Below, one piece after another: positions 1 to 12,324 of a DNA stretch of 64,000 bases; position 1 is the first letter of the stretch, and the number at the start of each line of letters is the position of its first letter. The position numbers and the translations under genes are program-made. This DNA is from Vibrio sp. 10N.286.49.B1 (GTDB lineage Bacteria; Pseudomonadota; Gammaproteobacteria; Enterobacterales; Vibrionaceae), in NCBI RefSeq assembly GCF_002873335.1, contig NZ_MCUW01000010.1, positions 260,640-324,639 on the forward strand, read 5' to 3'. The notes under the pieces were generated by a model. The model was not told the origin of the DNA. It made no database searches and worked only from the letters and a program-made list of their open reading frames with translations.

Positions 1-1415
1 AAGTAACCTTCAAGACCATGTTTACCGTCTTCTCCGCCAATACCTGAGCGTTTGAATCCAGTGTGGAATCCATTAAACAACTCGCCATTTGGTCGGTTGA
101 TATAGATTTCGCCCACTTCTAGTTCATTAACCGCCTGCATAATCTTACTCATGTCGTTGGTGTAAACATAACCAGAAAGGCCTAGATCGATATCATTAGC
201 ATATTCAAGAGCCTGTTCGAAGCTACTGACAGGCATGGCAGATACGATTGGTCCGAACGTCTCTTCCTTCATTATATCCATGTCGTTCGTTACATTAGTA
301 ATAATGGTAGGTGAAAACCAAAACCCTTTATCAAATGCTGCGCCTTCTGGTTTACCACCGCCGAGTTCGATTGTGGCACCTTGTTCTTTTGCACGATTGA
401 CCATACGAGTGAGGTTTTCAATCTCTCTGGCGTTCACTTTTGGACCAATATCCGTATCGCTGGCAAACGGGTCACCCACTTTGAGTGTTTTCGTTTTGGC
501 GATAAATTTAGTCATAAAGTTATCGTAAATCGCTTCGTGAATATACATACGCTCGTTAGATGTGCAAATTTGTCCACAGTTGCCAAAACCTGATTTAACA
601 GCCAAGTCGACTACGTGATCAACGTCAACGTCCGCAAGCACGATAAACGGTGCTTTACCGCCCAGTTCTAAGTTGAGCGCGGTAATATTCTTAGACGCAG
701 AGCGATAAAGAATAGAGCCTACTTCAGAGCTGCCTGTTAACGTTACTAGCTTGGTGATTGGGTTGCGAACCAGTTCATCGCCGACTACGGCGCCTTCGCC
801 AGAGATAATATTAACAACACCTTTTGGAAAATTGCATTCAGTGATGAGTTTAGAAAATTCCAATACTGCAAGGGGGGTATCTGCAGGAGGCATGATAACC
901 ATAGTATTCCCAGTAACCAGTGCATTACCAAGTTTTCTTGCTGCAAGTGCTAATGGATAATTCCACGCGAGTAATCCAACAGTTACACCAAAGGGCACGC
1001 GTTGAATCCAGATTTGCTCGTCTTGATTTTCGCTGGTAATTATCTCACCTTCTATACGTCGAGCGGATTCCGCAGCATAACGAAGAAAACCAACAGAACC
1101 GGCGACTTCGCCACGAGCGTCACACAGTGTCTTACCTTGTTCAGTGGTTAAAAGCTTTGCAAACGACTCGGTGTGCTCCTCCAATTTGTCTGCTAATTTA
1201 GAAACATATTGCGCTCGAGTTTGTGCAGGGAGTTTTGCCCAAGCTTTAGAGGCTTTTTCGCTAGACTTCAGTGCTTTTTGTGCGTCTTCTCGTGTAGCTT
1301 TTGGCGCGTAACCCACGATGTCCTCGTTACTAGGGTTAATAACTTCAATAGTCTCTGAATCAGAAGCTGCTAACCACTGACCATCGATGTATAAATTGCT
1401 ATATAAAATAGGCAT
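1..1415 (-). CDS. AldA-type NAD(P)-dependent aldehyde dehydrogenase (C-terminus clipped)
   Basis: Reading leftward from an ATG at 1415 the frame stays open to the window edge, giving 471 residues. By comparison with the 479-residue E. coli lactaldehyde dehydrogenase AldA, only about 10 residues are missing. The catalytic Glu lies in a LELGGKAPF motif (E250) and the catalytic Cys in NCGQICTSNER (C284). The C-terminus holds the family's SGIGGEDGKHG stretch. There is no signal peptide, so it acts in the cytoplasm. It is a paralogue of the dehydrogenase at 8743. In an agar locus the likely substrate is 3,6-anhydro-L-galactose, oxidised to anhydrogalactonate, but lactaldehyde or another sugar aldehyde cannot be excluded. 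It is divergent from the GntR gene, with a near-perfect operator 55 bp upstream. Family is certain; substrate is inference. Confidence 0.9.
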   Translation of the reverse strand, partial: MPILYSNLYIDGQWLAASDSETIEVINPSNEDIVGYAPKATREDAQKALKSSEKASKAWAKLPAQTRAQYVSKLADKLEEHTESFAKLLTTEQGKTLCDARGEVAGSVGFLRYAAESARRIEGEIITSENQDEQIWIQRVPFGVTVGLLAWNYPLALAARKLGNALVTGNTMVIMPPADTPLAVLEFSKLITECNFPKGVVNIISGEGAVVGDELVRNPITKLVTLTGSSEVGSILYRSASKNITALNLELGGKAPFIVLADVDVDHVVDLAVKSGFGNCGQICTSNERMYIHEAIYDNFMTKFIAKTKTLKVGDPFASDTDIGPKVNAREIENLTRMVNRAKEQGATIELGGGKPEGAAFDKGFWFSPTIITNVTNDMDIMKEETFGPIVSAMPVSSFEQALEYANDIDLGLSGYVYTNDMSKIMQAVNELEVGEIYINRPNGELFNGFHTGFKRSGIGGEDGKHGLEGY

Positions 1416-1711
1416 ATGAATCCTCGTCGAATACAAATAATATACATCTAATATAACTCAAACACAGCCATTGGCAAACCAAATCATTCTATTGGTAGAT
1501 GTATTTGTGATTTCACTAACGTATTGATACACTAGTTATATAGTGTGTACGGTTCTTAAGATGTATATCACAAATACTGCAATAATGGATGAACTCAACA
1601 AATTTGTTGCGCTTTAATTACACTTTCTTGATAAAAAAAGCTGTAACTAGTGGTAAAGTACAGACTTACTATAAAATAGGTTGACCGAATTAACCTGACA
1701 ACCCTGGAAAA
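1416..1711. promoter_or_regulatory. Divergent promoter region with ATTGG-N4-CCAAT-like operator
   Basis: This is the spacer between the aldehyde dehydrogenase (leftward) and the GntR regulator (rightward). At 1470-1483 it has ATTGGCAAACCAAA, nine of ten arm bases matching the ATTGG-N4-CCAAT palindrome found across the window. A further half-site ATTGG lies at about 1491. The position suits repression of the dehydrogenase and possibly autoregulation of the GntR gene. That the neighbouring regulator binds it is inference. Confidence 0.6.
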
Positions 1712-2488
1712 ATGATGATTGAATCAAATAATACAAAACGACGGTACTATGATATCGGGTTACAAATTGAAGAACTGCTTCACTCTGGAGTTTTCAAAGC
1801 TGGTGAGCGTTTACCTTCTGAACGTGAATTAAGTGATCGGTTTGAAACCAGCAGGGCGACGATTCGCGAAGCTATCATTATGCTCGAGCTGAAAGGTTTA
1901 GTTATCGTTCGGCAGGGAGCTGGTATCTATTTTATTGATTCACCTGATAAAGCTTCAAATAGTGCTTTTATCCCTAAAAGTGATATAGGTCCTTTTGAGC
2001 TATTGCAGGCTAGACAAATTATCGAAAGTAGCATTGCCGGGTTCGCGGCGACTCAAATAAAATTTAATGAATTAAGAGAACTTAAAAAAGTTCTCAACCA
2101 GCAAGAAAGTGAAATCAACGGTAGCAGCGAAAAGTTTGAACAACTTGATGAACAGTTTCACCACTTGATTTCAGAGTCGACTCAAAATCGTGTACTTATT
2201 CGCCAGGCTGCTGAAATGTGGAATACAGTTCGTATTAAAAACCCGTTATGGCGAGAACTGAACCACAAGTATTTGCATGAAGAGCGTCTACAAACCCAAT
2301 GGATTAACGACCACAAACGTATTCTGATGGCATTACAGAAACGTTCGGCAGAAGAAGCGAAACAAGCGGTCTGGCAACACATAGAGAACAGTAAAGTTGA
2401 GCTGTTAAAAATTGCCTCATCAGAAGGTGTAGATGAGGAGCTTGATGATTTTTTCTTTGCGCTTGATTTAGACATTGAAAATACTTAA
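1712..2488 (+). CDS. GntR-family transcriptional regulator, UxuR/ExuR-like (FadR subfamily)
   Basis: This 258-residue protein matches the length and layout of E. coli ExuR and UxuR. A winged helix-turn-helix occupies about residues 10-75 (GERLPSERELSDRF, then SRATIREAIIMLELKGLV and a GAGIY wing). An all-helical FCD ligand-binding domain follows at about 85-240, with the arginine of LLQARQIIE and later histidines typical of FCD metal or ligand sites. Family members usually repress sugar-acid catabolism and are released by a hexuronate-type metabolite. KDG-pathway genes lie in this window, and E. coli UxuR/ExuR sites resemble the repeated ATTGG-N4-CCAAT palindrome, so it is the best candidate master regulator. 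Two adjacent ATGs (1712, 1715) could be the start. Ligand and targets are inferred. Confidence 0.88.
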   Translation: MMIESNNTKRRYYDIGLQIEELLHSGVFKAGERLPSERELSDRFETSRATIREAIIMLELKGLVIVRQGAGIYFIDSPDKASNSAFIPKSDIGPFELLQARQIIESSIAGFAATQIKFNELRELKKVLNQQESEINGSSEKFEQLDEQFHHLISESTQNRVLIRQAAEMWNTVRIKNPLWRELNHKYLHEERLQTQWINDHKRILMALQKRSAEEAKQAVWQHIENSKVELLKIASSEGVDEELDDFFFALDLDIENT

Positions 2489-2544
2489 TACACATGTGTT
2501 TTAAAGGCGAGCGTATAGCAGTTTTTTATGTAGCGAAGTGCTCT

Positions 2545-4425
<1,881 letters not shown>

Positions 4426-4866
4426 TGCTTTTGTTGAGGAGTCAGTGTAATTTCATTGTGCTTAGCATGATCCTGCTTTAACAAAAAATCAAGCATCTTC
4501 AATGATCACGGGTATATAGAAGCTCAATAGGATTGAGGTTAGGGCTATAAGGTGTGAGGTAATGAGGACAAACGCCGTATCTTTGACTAAATCACTACGG
4601 TGATATCCGGCTACATTTAAGACGATATGGAGTTTGTGGGTTAATGGTAGATTTCTCTTAGCTTTCATTAATAGCGAACAATGCTTTTACTGCTAATGCT
4701 TTCGTAATCACTAACAGTAATCCTTCTAATATCCGACAGATTCAACGCGCCAATAATATTCAGTCAGCTACGATTATCTGTCGCTTCAACCACTTTATCT
4801 TGACCAGCGCGTATCCATTCATGGAATGTTTTGGTCGATAATGTTGGGTGAACTGCATCGATGAAA
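4426..4866 (-). pseudogene. Second IS630-family transposase remnant
   Basis: The DNA is recognisably similar to the preceding remnant in the same orientation: the DDE_3 stretch with LTHKLHIVLNVAGYHRSDLVKD, and upstream FIDAVHPTLSTKTFHEWIRAG. Internal stops and small deletions interrupt it, and the catalytic Asp of the ILDGAG motif is changed (VLNVAG). It starts just past the IS3 right end at 4425. It is a dead gene fragment. Confidence 0.7.
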
Positions 4867-5045
4867 ACGTTTGGAATTAACGCCGTTTGCGAACAACGTA
4901 ACTAAACTGAGTTCGTGCTGTTCGCATAAAACACGCTGAGTAATATTGTTGTTTTCATAGTGTTCAAAGAGTGCGTACCACTCCTGAACAGAGAGTCGTT
5001 TTGCCGTTTTAAATTTTTTTGGAGTTAGAGGGGCGATGTTAATAT
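4867..5045 (-). pseudogene. Truncated IS66-type TnpA (helix-turn-helix) fragment
   Basis: Read leftward, this stretch encodes AKRLSVQEWYALFEHYENN followed by ITQRVLCEQHELSLVTLF. This resembles the start of IS66-family TnpA proteins (a WxxLxxxYxxSGLSQxxFCxxxGLxxxTF pattern). It stops abruptly at the IS630 remnant. It is too short to be sure of the family. Confidence 0.4.
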
Positions 5046-5118
5046 TGGTGCAGAGTGATTTGAATGCGGGGTTTATGATGGATTTACTTTTCAGTGACCG
5101 CTAATTTGTAATGAATTC

Positions 5119-5141
5119 AAAAAAACCCCTCTATTGAGGGG
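5119..5141 (-). terminator. Rho-independent terminator of the FG-GAP lipoprotein gene
   Basis: CCCCTC (5126-5131) pairs with GAGGGG (5136-5141) around a 4-nt loop. Seven A residues at 5119-5125 give a U-run when read leftward. It lies about 35 bp past the stop of the gene at 5177-8461. Confidence 0.9.
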
Positions 5142-5176
5142 CTTGGTGTTATTCATTTTGTTAGGTTAAATGTATT

Positions 5177-8100
5177 TTAGCAGTTGGTGTCATCACCTGC
5201 AGGAGTGATGCAAACTGGATAGGCTGCCGATTGTTGTTTTTCTGTCGCATCTGCATCGTTCTCGAACACAACAAATAGGTAGTAGAATTGATCTTCAGGT
5301 AGCTCTTGAGTTGGAACCAGTCCGTCATTTTGATATGAAGGGAGATCTAGCGAGAAAGTAATGTTTTCGCCTTCAATCGTACCAGGAGTTCCAGGTACGA
5401 TGTCAAACTGAGCATCATCCCCACCTGCGTAATCCTTGACTAGTGCCCAGGTAGGTTTCTGTAGAAGACGTAGGTAAATCTTGACACCATCAGGCGTTGT
5501 TTTGTGAGAGCCTGCGTTATAGTTAAACGTTACGTCTAACGGCTCATCAATTGGATTTGCTCTAGTTTTGTATTTCCAATCGCTATCTAGTTTAATAGAC
5601 ATGTCTATATAACTTTCAACGGTCATTGTGATTGAGTCTGTCACGGCATTTGGATTTTGACTGCCATTCGCCGTCGCAGTAATTGTTACCTCACCTTCTC
5701 CGGTTCCTGACACAATTCCATCAGATGAAACAGTCGCGATGGAGTCATCTGAAGAGGTCCATAAAATCGACTCATCGTCAGGTTTCTCTTCTTGATCACT
5801 AGATGTGAGTAACGCTTTGAGTTGAATTGTCTTATTTACATACAGGTAGCTATCATTTTGTTCTATCGTGATGTCTGTGACGTAAATAGGGTCAAATTCA
5901 CCTACAGAAATTGCAATGCTCTCGCTCACTCCCTGAGTAGCTGAAGAGGTCACTGTGATAATGGTATCTCCGAAGCTGAGAGCAGTGATATCCCCTTCAC
6001 TATTGACACTTGCAATTGTACTATCAGAACTTGTATACGTTACTTCAGGTTTCGCATTTAGTGGTGTGAATGACGGTTCTAAAGAATAGGTATCATTAAT
6101 GCCTAATTTTTTCTCACTACGCGCGAGTGTGATTTCTGTTGGTACAGGCGCAAGACCGTCTGCTGATTTCAGTGTCTCACCAATGTTAGGCTTAATAAAT
6201 CTAACCGATTCGCCATTACGCCAAGTGATGGTTGCTGCCTCAACTTGTTCTGTTTGACCAAGACCAAAATGCGTCAAGTTCATTACACTTTGTGAGAAAG
6301 ATGCCCCACGTGAACCGACACGATGAGACGGTGTAGTACCGGAGGCAGTCTCTAGAACAACTCTAGCGCCTAGTGGATCAATGTTAGAGAATGGACTATA
6401 GCCGACGTCAACATTAAGGTAGTTTCCGGTATTAACTGTCGTGTTTTTATACAAATACCACATGCCATTTTCATTGCTTCCATTAAGTATGTCAACTTGG
6501 CCATTGCGGTTAAAATCGAATGCTTGTCCCATATCACCGTGACCAGGGTCATTAACATCGTGTGCGCCATGGGTTGTGGTTGTTTCAAATTTTCCTTTGC
6601 CATTGTTAACCAATAGTAAATCCGAAACACGTTCTGCAATGAAGCCAAAACGATGAATGAAGAGGTCATTCCACCCGCTATTGTTGAAGTCTCCGAATGT
6701 TACTCCCCAGTGGTTACCGCCCGTCGGCACATTCCATTCTTGTGTGGCATCAACAAACTTGTCACCGTCGTTTATAAGCAGCATATCGCTTACGTTACGG
6801 TTGGTTGGTTCCCAATCTGTCGCAACGCTGGTAACATTTTCAAGTGAAAAAGAGACAGCCCAATAAACATTTTGATTTCTGACCCATTCTACTTTCCAGT
6901 TACCGCCGCCGGTGTGACCGATATAAATCCCATTTTCATCACGGACTTCTGGAAAACCAACGGCATCTTCAGGTTGGACATCTAAAAATTCCGGTGCATC
7001 TTTCATGTCTGGATGAAGTTGACTTTCTTGGAAGCCTTCTGCGTAAACCCACTTTTTCTCTTTTGAGTTACCGAGGTAGATTGGATAACCATCATCGTAT
7101 TGACGATAGGTCAAGCTTAGGTCTTTAAGCGTTAGTGTCGCATTTTCATCTGTTGTAATGTCGATCAGCGTTTTACCGGTTTCGCCGTCATCGCGGACGT
7201 CGAATTTTTTTGTCGTTGGGTTGAAATCATAAGATTTGTTTGACAGTTGGTATTCAGGAAGACCACGAGATAAATAAATGTCAAAGTGGCCATCGTTATT
7301 TAAATCTACTTCCGCAGCAGATTGTACCTGGTCTAAGCCTATCGCATTTGCTGGTAGGCGCTCACTGGAAACATCAGTAAAAGTGAAGTCACCATTGTTT
7401 CGCCATAAGGATACGGGTGAAAATAGCAGTAGATCTTGTTTACCATCGTTATCGTAATCTAGAATGAGTGCACGTTGGCCGAGTGTGTGCTCTAATCCAG
7501 CCACGCGTTTTTGTGTGAATGTACCATCGCCGTTATTTTCATAAAATAGTTGAATAGGACCATCGTAATCGGGTGTTTTTGCATTAACCAGTATTAGGTC
7601 CAATAAGCCATTGTTATTCAAATCAACCCAGCGGGGGGCTCTTCCGCGCGCAGGGGTTGTAATGCCACCATTGCCTTCTACTTGAACAAAATTGCCACCT
7701 TCGTTTTTGAAAAGAATATAAGAAGAAGGATTCGTTCCGTTTGCTCCACCAATAGCGAGCATCATATCGAGGTGACCGTCACCAGTGTAGTCACCCAAAG
7801 CGGTACCATGGTAATCTTGTGGATTAGGGAACATAGGGACAACATCTACCGCGCCACCGTCTAAGTTTGTTACTACCTGTGGTGCAATGTAGTTATGGTT
7901 GTTTAGAATGGCATCATAGTATCCAGTATCGTTAATGTCGCCAATCGATGGACCGCCATATTTGAGTGTAACTTCTGTTTCCAACCCAACTTCAGCGGAC
8001 ATGTCGGTAAACTCTGGGAGGGTGATGTCTCCAAGTGGTGCTGCAGTCATTGAATTGACTTTCACAGCGCCTGTTCTGACAGCAATAGTAAACGGTGTTC

Positions 8101-8461
8101 CGTTGTCAGACTGAGTTGCAATGTCGTTTAGTTTTGTTATCAACCGCAAAGAATGATCGCCGGACGAGGGAATATCGACTTGATCTAAAAGAACCTTCGT
8201 TCCCTGAAGCACAGAAATAGAAGCGTAAGCTGACTCGATAGTAACATCTAATTCTAATGCCTGAAGTAACTCTGGAGAAGTAACATCGACATCAACATTG
8301 ATATCTTTTCCTACTTCAGTCGTTGCAGGAAGTGTAACTGCAGGATTTTGATCGCCAGGTGGGACAGACCCATCTGAGCTGCTAGAACTACTATTGCATC
8401 CAACGGTGGAAGCTATAGCTAGTGCTAAAATGCTAAAACCAATTTTTTTATTTATTGACAT
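5177..8461 (-). CDS. Large surface lipoprotein with FG-GAP repeats, ASPIC/UnbV domain and two Big_2 domains
   Basis: The protein has 1094 residues. A lipoprotein signal ends at C22 (STVGC) and is followed by a Ser-rich spacer. Residues about 160-680 hold many FG-GAP/VCBS calcium-loop repeats (for example DYTGDGHLDMML, DLNNNGLLDLIL, DYDNDGKQDLLLF, DFNNSGWNDLFIH), which form a beta-propeller. Residues about 700-780 match the ASPIC/UnbV module (GSRGASFSQS, HFGLGQTEQVEAATITWRNG). Two bacterial Ig-like Big_2 domains follow (about 790-970, with WTSSDDSIATVSSDGIVSG), then an unassigned C-terminal beta domain of about 110 residues. There is no catalytic glycosidase motif. It probably sits on the cell surface and binds glycan or adheres to algal material; this is inferred from location and architecture. 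The ribosome site AAGGAAA precedes the ATG. Confidence 0.85.
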   Translation of the reverse strand: MSINKKIGFSILALAIASTVGCNSSSSSSDGSVPPGDQNPAVTLPATTEVGKDINVDVDVTSPELLQALELDVTIESAYASISVLQGTKVLLDQVDIPSSGDHSLRLITKLNDIATQSDNGTPFTIAVRTGAVKVNSMTAAPLGDITLPEFTDMSAEVGLETEVTLKYGGPSIGDINDTGYYDAILNNHNYIAPQVVTNLDGGAVDVVPMFPNPQDYHGTALGDYTGDGHLDMMLAIGGANGTNPSSYILFKNEGGNFVQVEGNGGITTPARGRAPRWVDLNNNGLLDLILVNAKTPDYDGPIQLFYENNGDGTFTQKRVAGLEHTLGQRALILDYDNDGKQDLLLFSPVSLWRNNGDFTFTDVSSERLPANAIGLDQVQSAAEVDLNNDGHFDIYLSRGLPEYQLSNKSYDFNPTTKKFDVRDDGETGKTLIDITTDENATLTLKDLSLTYRQYDDGYPIYLGNSKEKKWVYAEGFQESQLHPDMKDAPEFLDVQPEDAVGFPEVRDENGIYIGHTGGGNWKVEWVRNQNVYWAVSFSLENVTSVATDWEPTNRNVSDMLLINDGDKFVDATQEWNVPTGGNHWGVTFGDFNNSGWNDLFIHRFGFIAERVSDLLLVNNGKGKFETTTTHGAHDVNDPGHGDMGQAFDFNRNGQVDILNGSNENGMWYLYKNTTVNTGNYLNVDVGYSPFSNIDPLGARVVLETASGTTPSHRVGSRGASFSQSVMNLTHFGLGQTEQVEAATITWRNGESVRFIKPNIGETLKSADGLAPVPTEITLARSEKKLGINDTYSLEPSFTPLNAKPEVTYTSSDSTIASVNSEGDITALSFGDTIITVTSSATQGVSESIAISVGEFDPIYVTDITIEQNDSYLYVNKTIQLKALLTSSDQEEKPDDESILWTSSDDSIATVSSDGIVSGTGEGEVTITATANGSQNPNAVTDSITMTVESYIDMSIKLDSDWKYKTRANPIDEPLDVTFNYNAGSHKTTPDGVKIYLRLLQKPTWALVKDYAGGDDAQFDIVPGTPGTIEGENITFSLDLPSYQNDGLVPTQELPEDQFYYLFVVFENDADATEKQQSAAYPVCITPAGDDTNC

Positions 8462-8742
8462 TATGTTTTCCTTACGTCGTCAAAAATATTTCTCCCGTAG
8501 TTTAATTGAGCATAAATAATTGGTTTGTGACTTCTGTCTATTGGTTGTACAAAAGGCTATTTTTAATGCTAAATTATTGAAATAGATCAACCTATTTTGA
8601 TTTGGATAGACTTTTAGTATAAAAAATAGCAGTTTTTAGACTCTTTTTAGTGTTTGTGACGTAGGTTATTTAGAATTACGTACTAAACTGCTATCTTTTG
8701 TTCAACCAATTTTTTAGCATTTAATAAAAAGGTGAGTGTTGT
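8462..8742. promoter_or_regulatory. Divergent promoter region, partial operators
   Basis: This is the spacer between the FG-GAP lipoprotein gene and the second aldehyde dehydrogenase. It holds partial copies of the ATTGG-N4-CCAAT motif: 8519 (left arm only), 8540-8553 (ATTGGTTGTACAAA) and 8697-8710 (TTTGTTCAACCAAT, right arm perfect). The last lies about 33 bp before the dehydrogenase start, a position that suits repression. The rest is AT-rich with no gene. Confidence 0.5.
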
Positions 8743-10185
8743 ATGAAGCGTTATCAAATGTACGTAGGCGGTGAGTGGATTGATGCAACAAATAATCAAG
8801 TTGAACAAGTCATTAGTCCGTCAACTGAAGAGGTTATTGCAGAGATTCAAAATGCTGATGAGAGCGATGCAAAACGAATTCTTGAAGTAGCAAAACAGGC
8901 GCAAAAATCTTGGGCTAAAACACCAGCTAAACAACGGGCAGATATTCTGCGCAAGTTTGCTCAATTGATTCGAGATAATAAAGAATACTTAGCTGAGCTA
9001 CTTGTTAGGGAGCAAGGAAAGCTCTATCGCGTCGCAATGGGGGAGGTAGAGGTGACCAGTACCTTTATTGAATATGCGTGTGATTGGGCTAGGCAGATGG
9101 ATGGTGACATCGTTCAATCCGATAATGCAAATGAGCAAATCATGATCCATAAAGTGCCTCGTGGAGTCGTTGTCGCAATCACGGCTTGGAATTTTCCGTT
9201 GGCTCTTGCTGGTCGTAAGATTGGGCCCGCGTTGGTTGCAGGTAATACTATTGTAATTAAGCCAACGTCTGAAACACCACTTGCGACACTTGAGCTAGGG
9301 TATCTTGCTGAGGAAGCCGGTATTCCGGCTGGTGTTTTAAATATTGTCACTGGCGGAGGACGGACGTTAGGTAACGCTCTTGTTGGTGATAGGTTGACCA
9401 ATATGGTGTCAATGACGGGTAGTACTCCTGCTGGTCAATCTATTATTAAGGCATCTGCAAATAATATGGCGCATGTTCAGTTAGAGCTGGGAGGCAAGGC
9501 GCCTTTTATTGTAATGGAGGATGCCAACCTTGAACAAGCAGTCGCGGCAGCACTGCACTCACGTTTTGATAACTGCGGTCAAGTTTGCACGTGTAATGAA
9601 CGTATGTATGTGCACAGTAGAGTTTACGATAAATTTATGCGTCTTTTCATGGATAAAGTCGCGTCAATTAAAGTGGGTGACCCAATGGATCCTACGAGTG
9701 ACATGGGGCCAAAAGTAAACGCTCGTGAGTTAGCTCATATGGAAGAGCTCGTTGCCCAAGCGATCAATGAAGGTGCTACCCTAGCATACGGTGGTGAACG
9801 TGTTCAAGGGGCCGGTTTTGAAAAAGGTTTCTGGTTCCAGCCCACTGTACTGACTGATGTGACTCAGGCAATGACTATTGTTCATGAAGAAGCGTTTGGT
9901 CCAATCTTACCTGTTATTCGATTTGATACTTTTGAAGAAGTGATCGGGTATGCCAACGACAGCGATTATGGTCTTGCGGCGATGGTTTGCACTAATAACA
10001 TGAAATATGTTAACCGATTGTTGTCGGAGTTGGAGTCGGGTGAGGTTTATATCAACCGCGGACATGGTGAACAACATCAAGGTTTCCATAATGGCTATAA
10101 GCTAAGCGGGACAGGTGGTGAAGATGGTAAATATGGATTTGAACAATATTTAGAGAAAAAAACATTCTATGTGAATTTTGATTAA
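8743..10185 (+). CDS. AldA-type aldehyde dehydrogenase, candidate 3,6-anhydro-L-galactose dehydrogenase
   Basis: This 480-residue cytoplasmic enzyme is full length for the AldA group. The NAD-binding region has AITAWNFPLALAGRKIGPAL. The catalytic Glu is E248 (LELGGKAPF) and the catalytic Cys is C282 (NCGQVCTCNER). The C-terminus ends with the GTGGEDGKYGFEQYL stretch shared with AldA. Agar degraders oxidise 3,6-anhydro-L-galactose with an enzyme of this superfamily, and the next-step cycloisomerase is encoded at 44982. Oxidation of AHG is therefore likely for this gene or its paralogue at 1-1415, perhaps one each for AHG and L-lactaldehyde. It is a single gene with its own promoter, followed by a 30-bp perfect palindrome. 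Confidence 0.9.
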   Translation: MKRYQMYVGGEWIDATNNQVEQVISPSTEEVIAEIQNADESDAKRILEVAKQAQKSWAKTPAKQRADILRKFAQLIRDNKEYLAELLVREQGKLYRVAMGEVEVTSTFIEYACDWARQMDGDIVQSDNANEQIMIHKVPRGVVVAITAWNFPLALAGRKIGPALVAGNTIVIKPTSETPLATLELGYLAEEAGIPAGVLNIVTGGGRTLGNALVGDRLTNMVSMTGSTPAGQSIIKASANNMAHVQLELGGKAPFIVMEDANLEQAVAAALHSRFDNCGQVCTCNERMYVHSRVYDKFMRLFMDKVASIKVGDPMDPTSDMGPKVNARELAHMEELVAQAINEGATLAYGGERVQGAGFEKGFWFQPTVLTDVTQAMTIVHEEAFGPILPVIRFDTFEEVIGYANDSDYGLAAMVCTNNMKYVNRLLSELESGEVYINRGHGEQHQGFHNGYKLSGTGGEDGKYGFEQYLEKKTFYVNFD

Positions 10186-10191
10186 CGGAGA

Positions 10192-10221
10192 GGTAAGAGA
10201 ACAAAGCTTTGTTCTCTTACC
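10192..10221. terminator. 30-bp perfect palindrome just past the aldehyde dehydrogenase
   Basis: GGTAAGAGAACAAAG and its exact complement meet with no spacer, six bases after the stop codon. It would form a strong hairpin in RNA. No U-run follows, so it may act as an mRNA 3' stabiliser or a pause site, or need other factors. Symmetry without a loop would also suit a protein-binding site. Confidence 0.6.
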
Positions 10222-10317
10222 AGAGGATTCGCCATTCTTCGACGACATGAATAGCTTAGATCACTAAATGGTTAAGCTAATAACACAGCGTTGTTATGGA
10301 ACAACGAGAATCCAGCT

Positions 10318-10350
10318 TCGGTAAGCCATATTTATTTCGTGGCTTACCGA
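10318..10350. terminator. Hairpin in the dehydrogenase-IS3 spacer
   Basis: TCGGTAAGCCA (10318-10328) pairs exactly with TGGCTTACCGA (10340-10350) across an 11-nt loop. There is only a weak T-rich tail beyond, so its role as a second terminator is tentative. The remaining spacer (10222-10505) holds no gene that I can support. Confidence 0.4.
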
Positions 10351-10477
10351 TTCGAAAGGCTGTTTTCAGACATAGATTAAATGCGTACGACATTAGTCCA
10401 TCAAATGGCTGGGCGCGCGATTCAGTGTTTACCTCCTTGCTAGTGTTTGTTATTTAGTGATTGATTTAACTCATTTA

Positions 10478-11732
<1,255 letters not shown>

Positions 11733-12324
11733 GAACTGATGGCGATACGGGTTAATCGGTAATGATTAGCTTGTGGCTTTACGATACTCAACTGGTTAAG
11801 TAGTTACTCAGTAGTAGAGACAAAAAGTAACGTTATAATCAGATTTGTATACTAGACATTTATGACGGAGTTTTTTGGAAAATACTTTTATCATTTTGTT
11901 AATGAGATCATTCTATTGTCAACCAAATAGTGCGATTTGTTATGTGCGTCACGTTAAATTGGTTTTCCAATTGTTAGTATAAGTTTATCGGGTTAATTGA
12001 ATAATAACCCTAGGGTTGGACCACTATTATTAGAATATTTATTATTAGGATGAAAATGACACATTTTGTATCTTCTGAGATCTAGGTCTTTGAAGAGAGC
12101 GAGTGAAGTGAATATCATAACAAACGTTACTGATATTGGTAACCCAAAGCGACAGAGTGTTAATTTTGACATGTAAACATCATGTTTATTGGTTAACCGT
12201 GTAAATGCTTGTTGGGGGAATTGATTATCAGGGTGATAGCAAGTGAAGTGCAACAAGTAATGAGGCCTGTCCCAGACATGTTGTTAACCCATATTAAATA
12301 ACTATATCCATCAAGGAATTGATC
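11733..12324 (+). promoter_or_regulatory. Upstream region of the GH50 operon with a perfect operator
   Basis: This is a 590-bp gene-free leader. A perfect ATTGG-TTTT-CCAAT palindrome lies at 11958-11971, with symmetry extending to 11956-11973. A weaker relative, ATTGGTTAACCGTG, is at 12188-12201. The short open frame on the opposite strand at 11993-12256 has no recognisable features and I regard it as chance. The leader after the operator is long (about 350 bp), so an additional control or a distant promoter is possible. Confidence 0.65.

Noticed and set aside
11993..12256. Open frame of 87 codons on the minus strand in the GH50 leader
   Set aside because: It overlaps the operator region, has no ribosome site, no recognisable motif and odd composition; most likely a chance frame.
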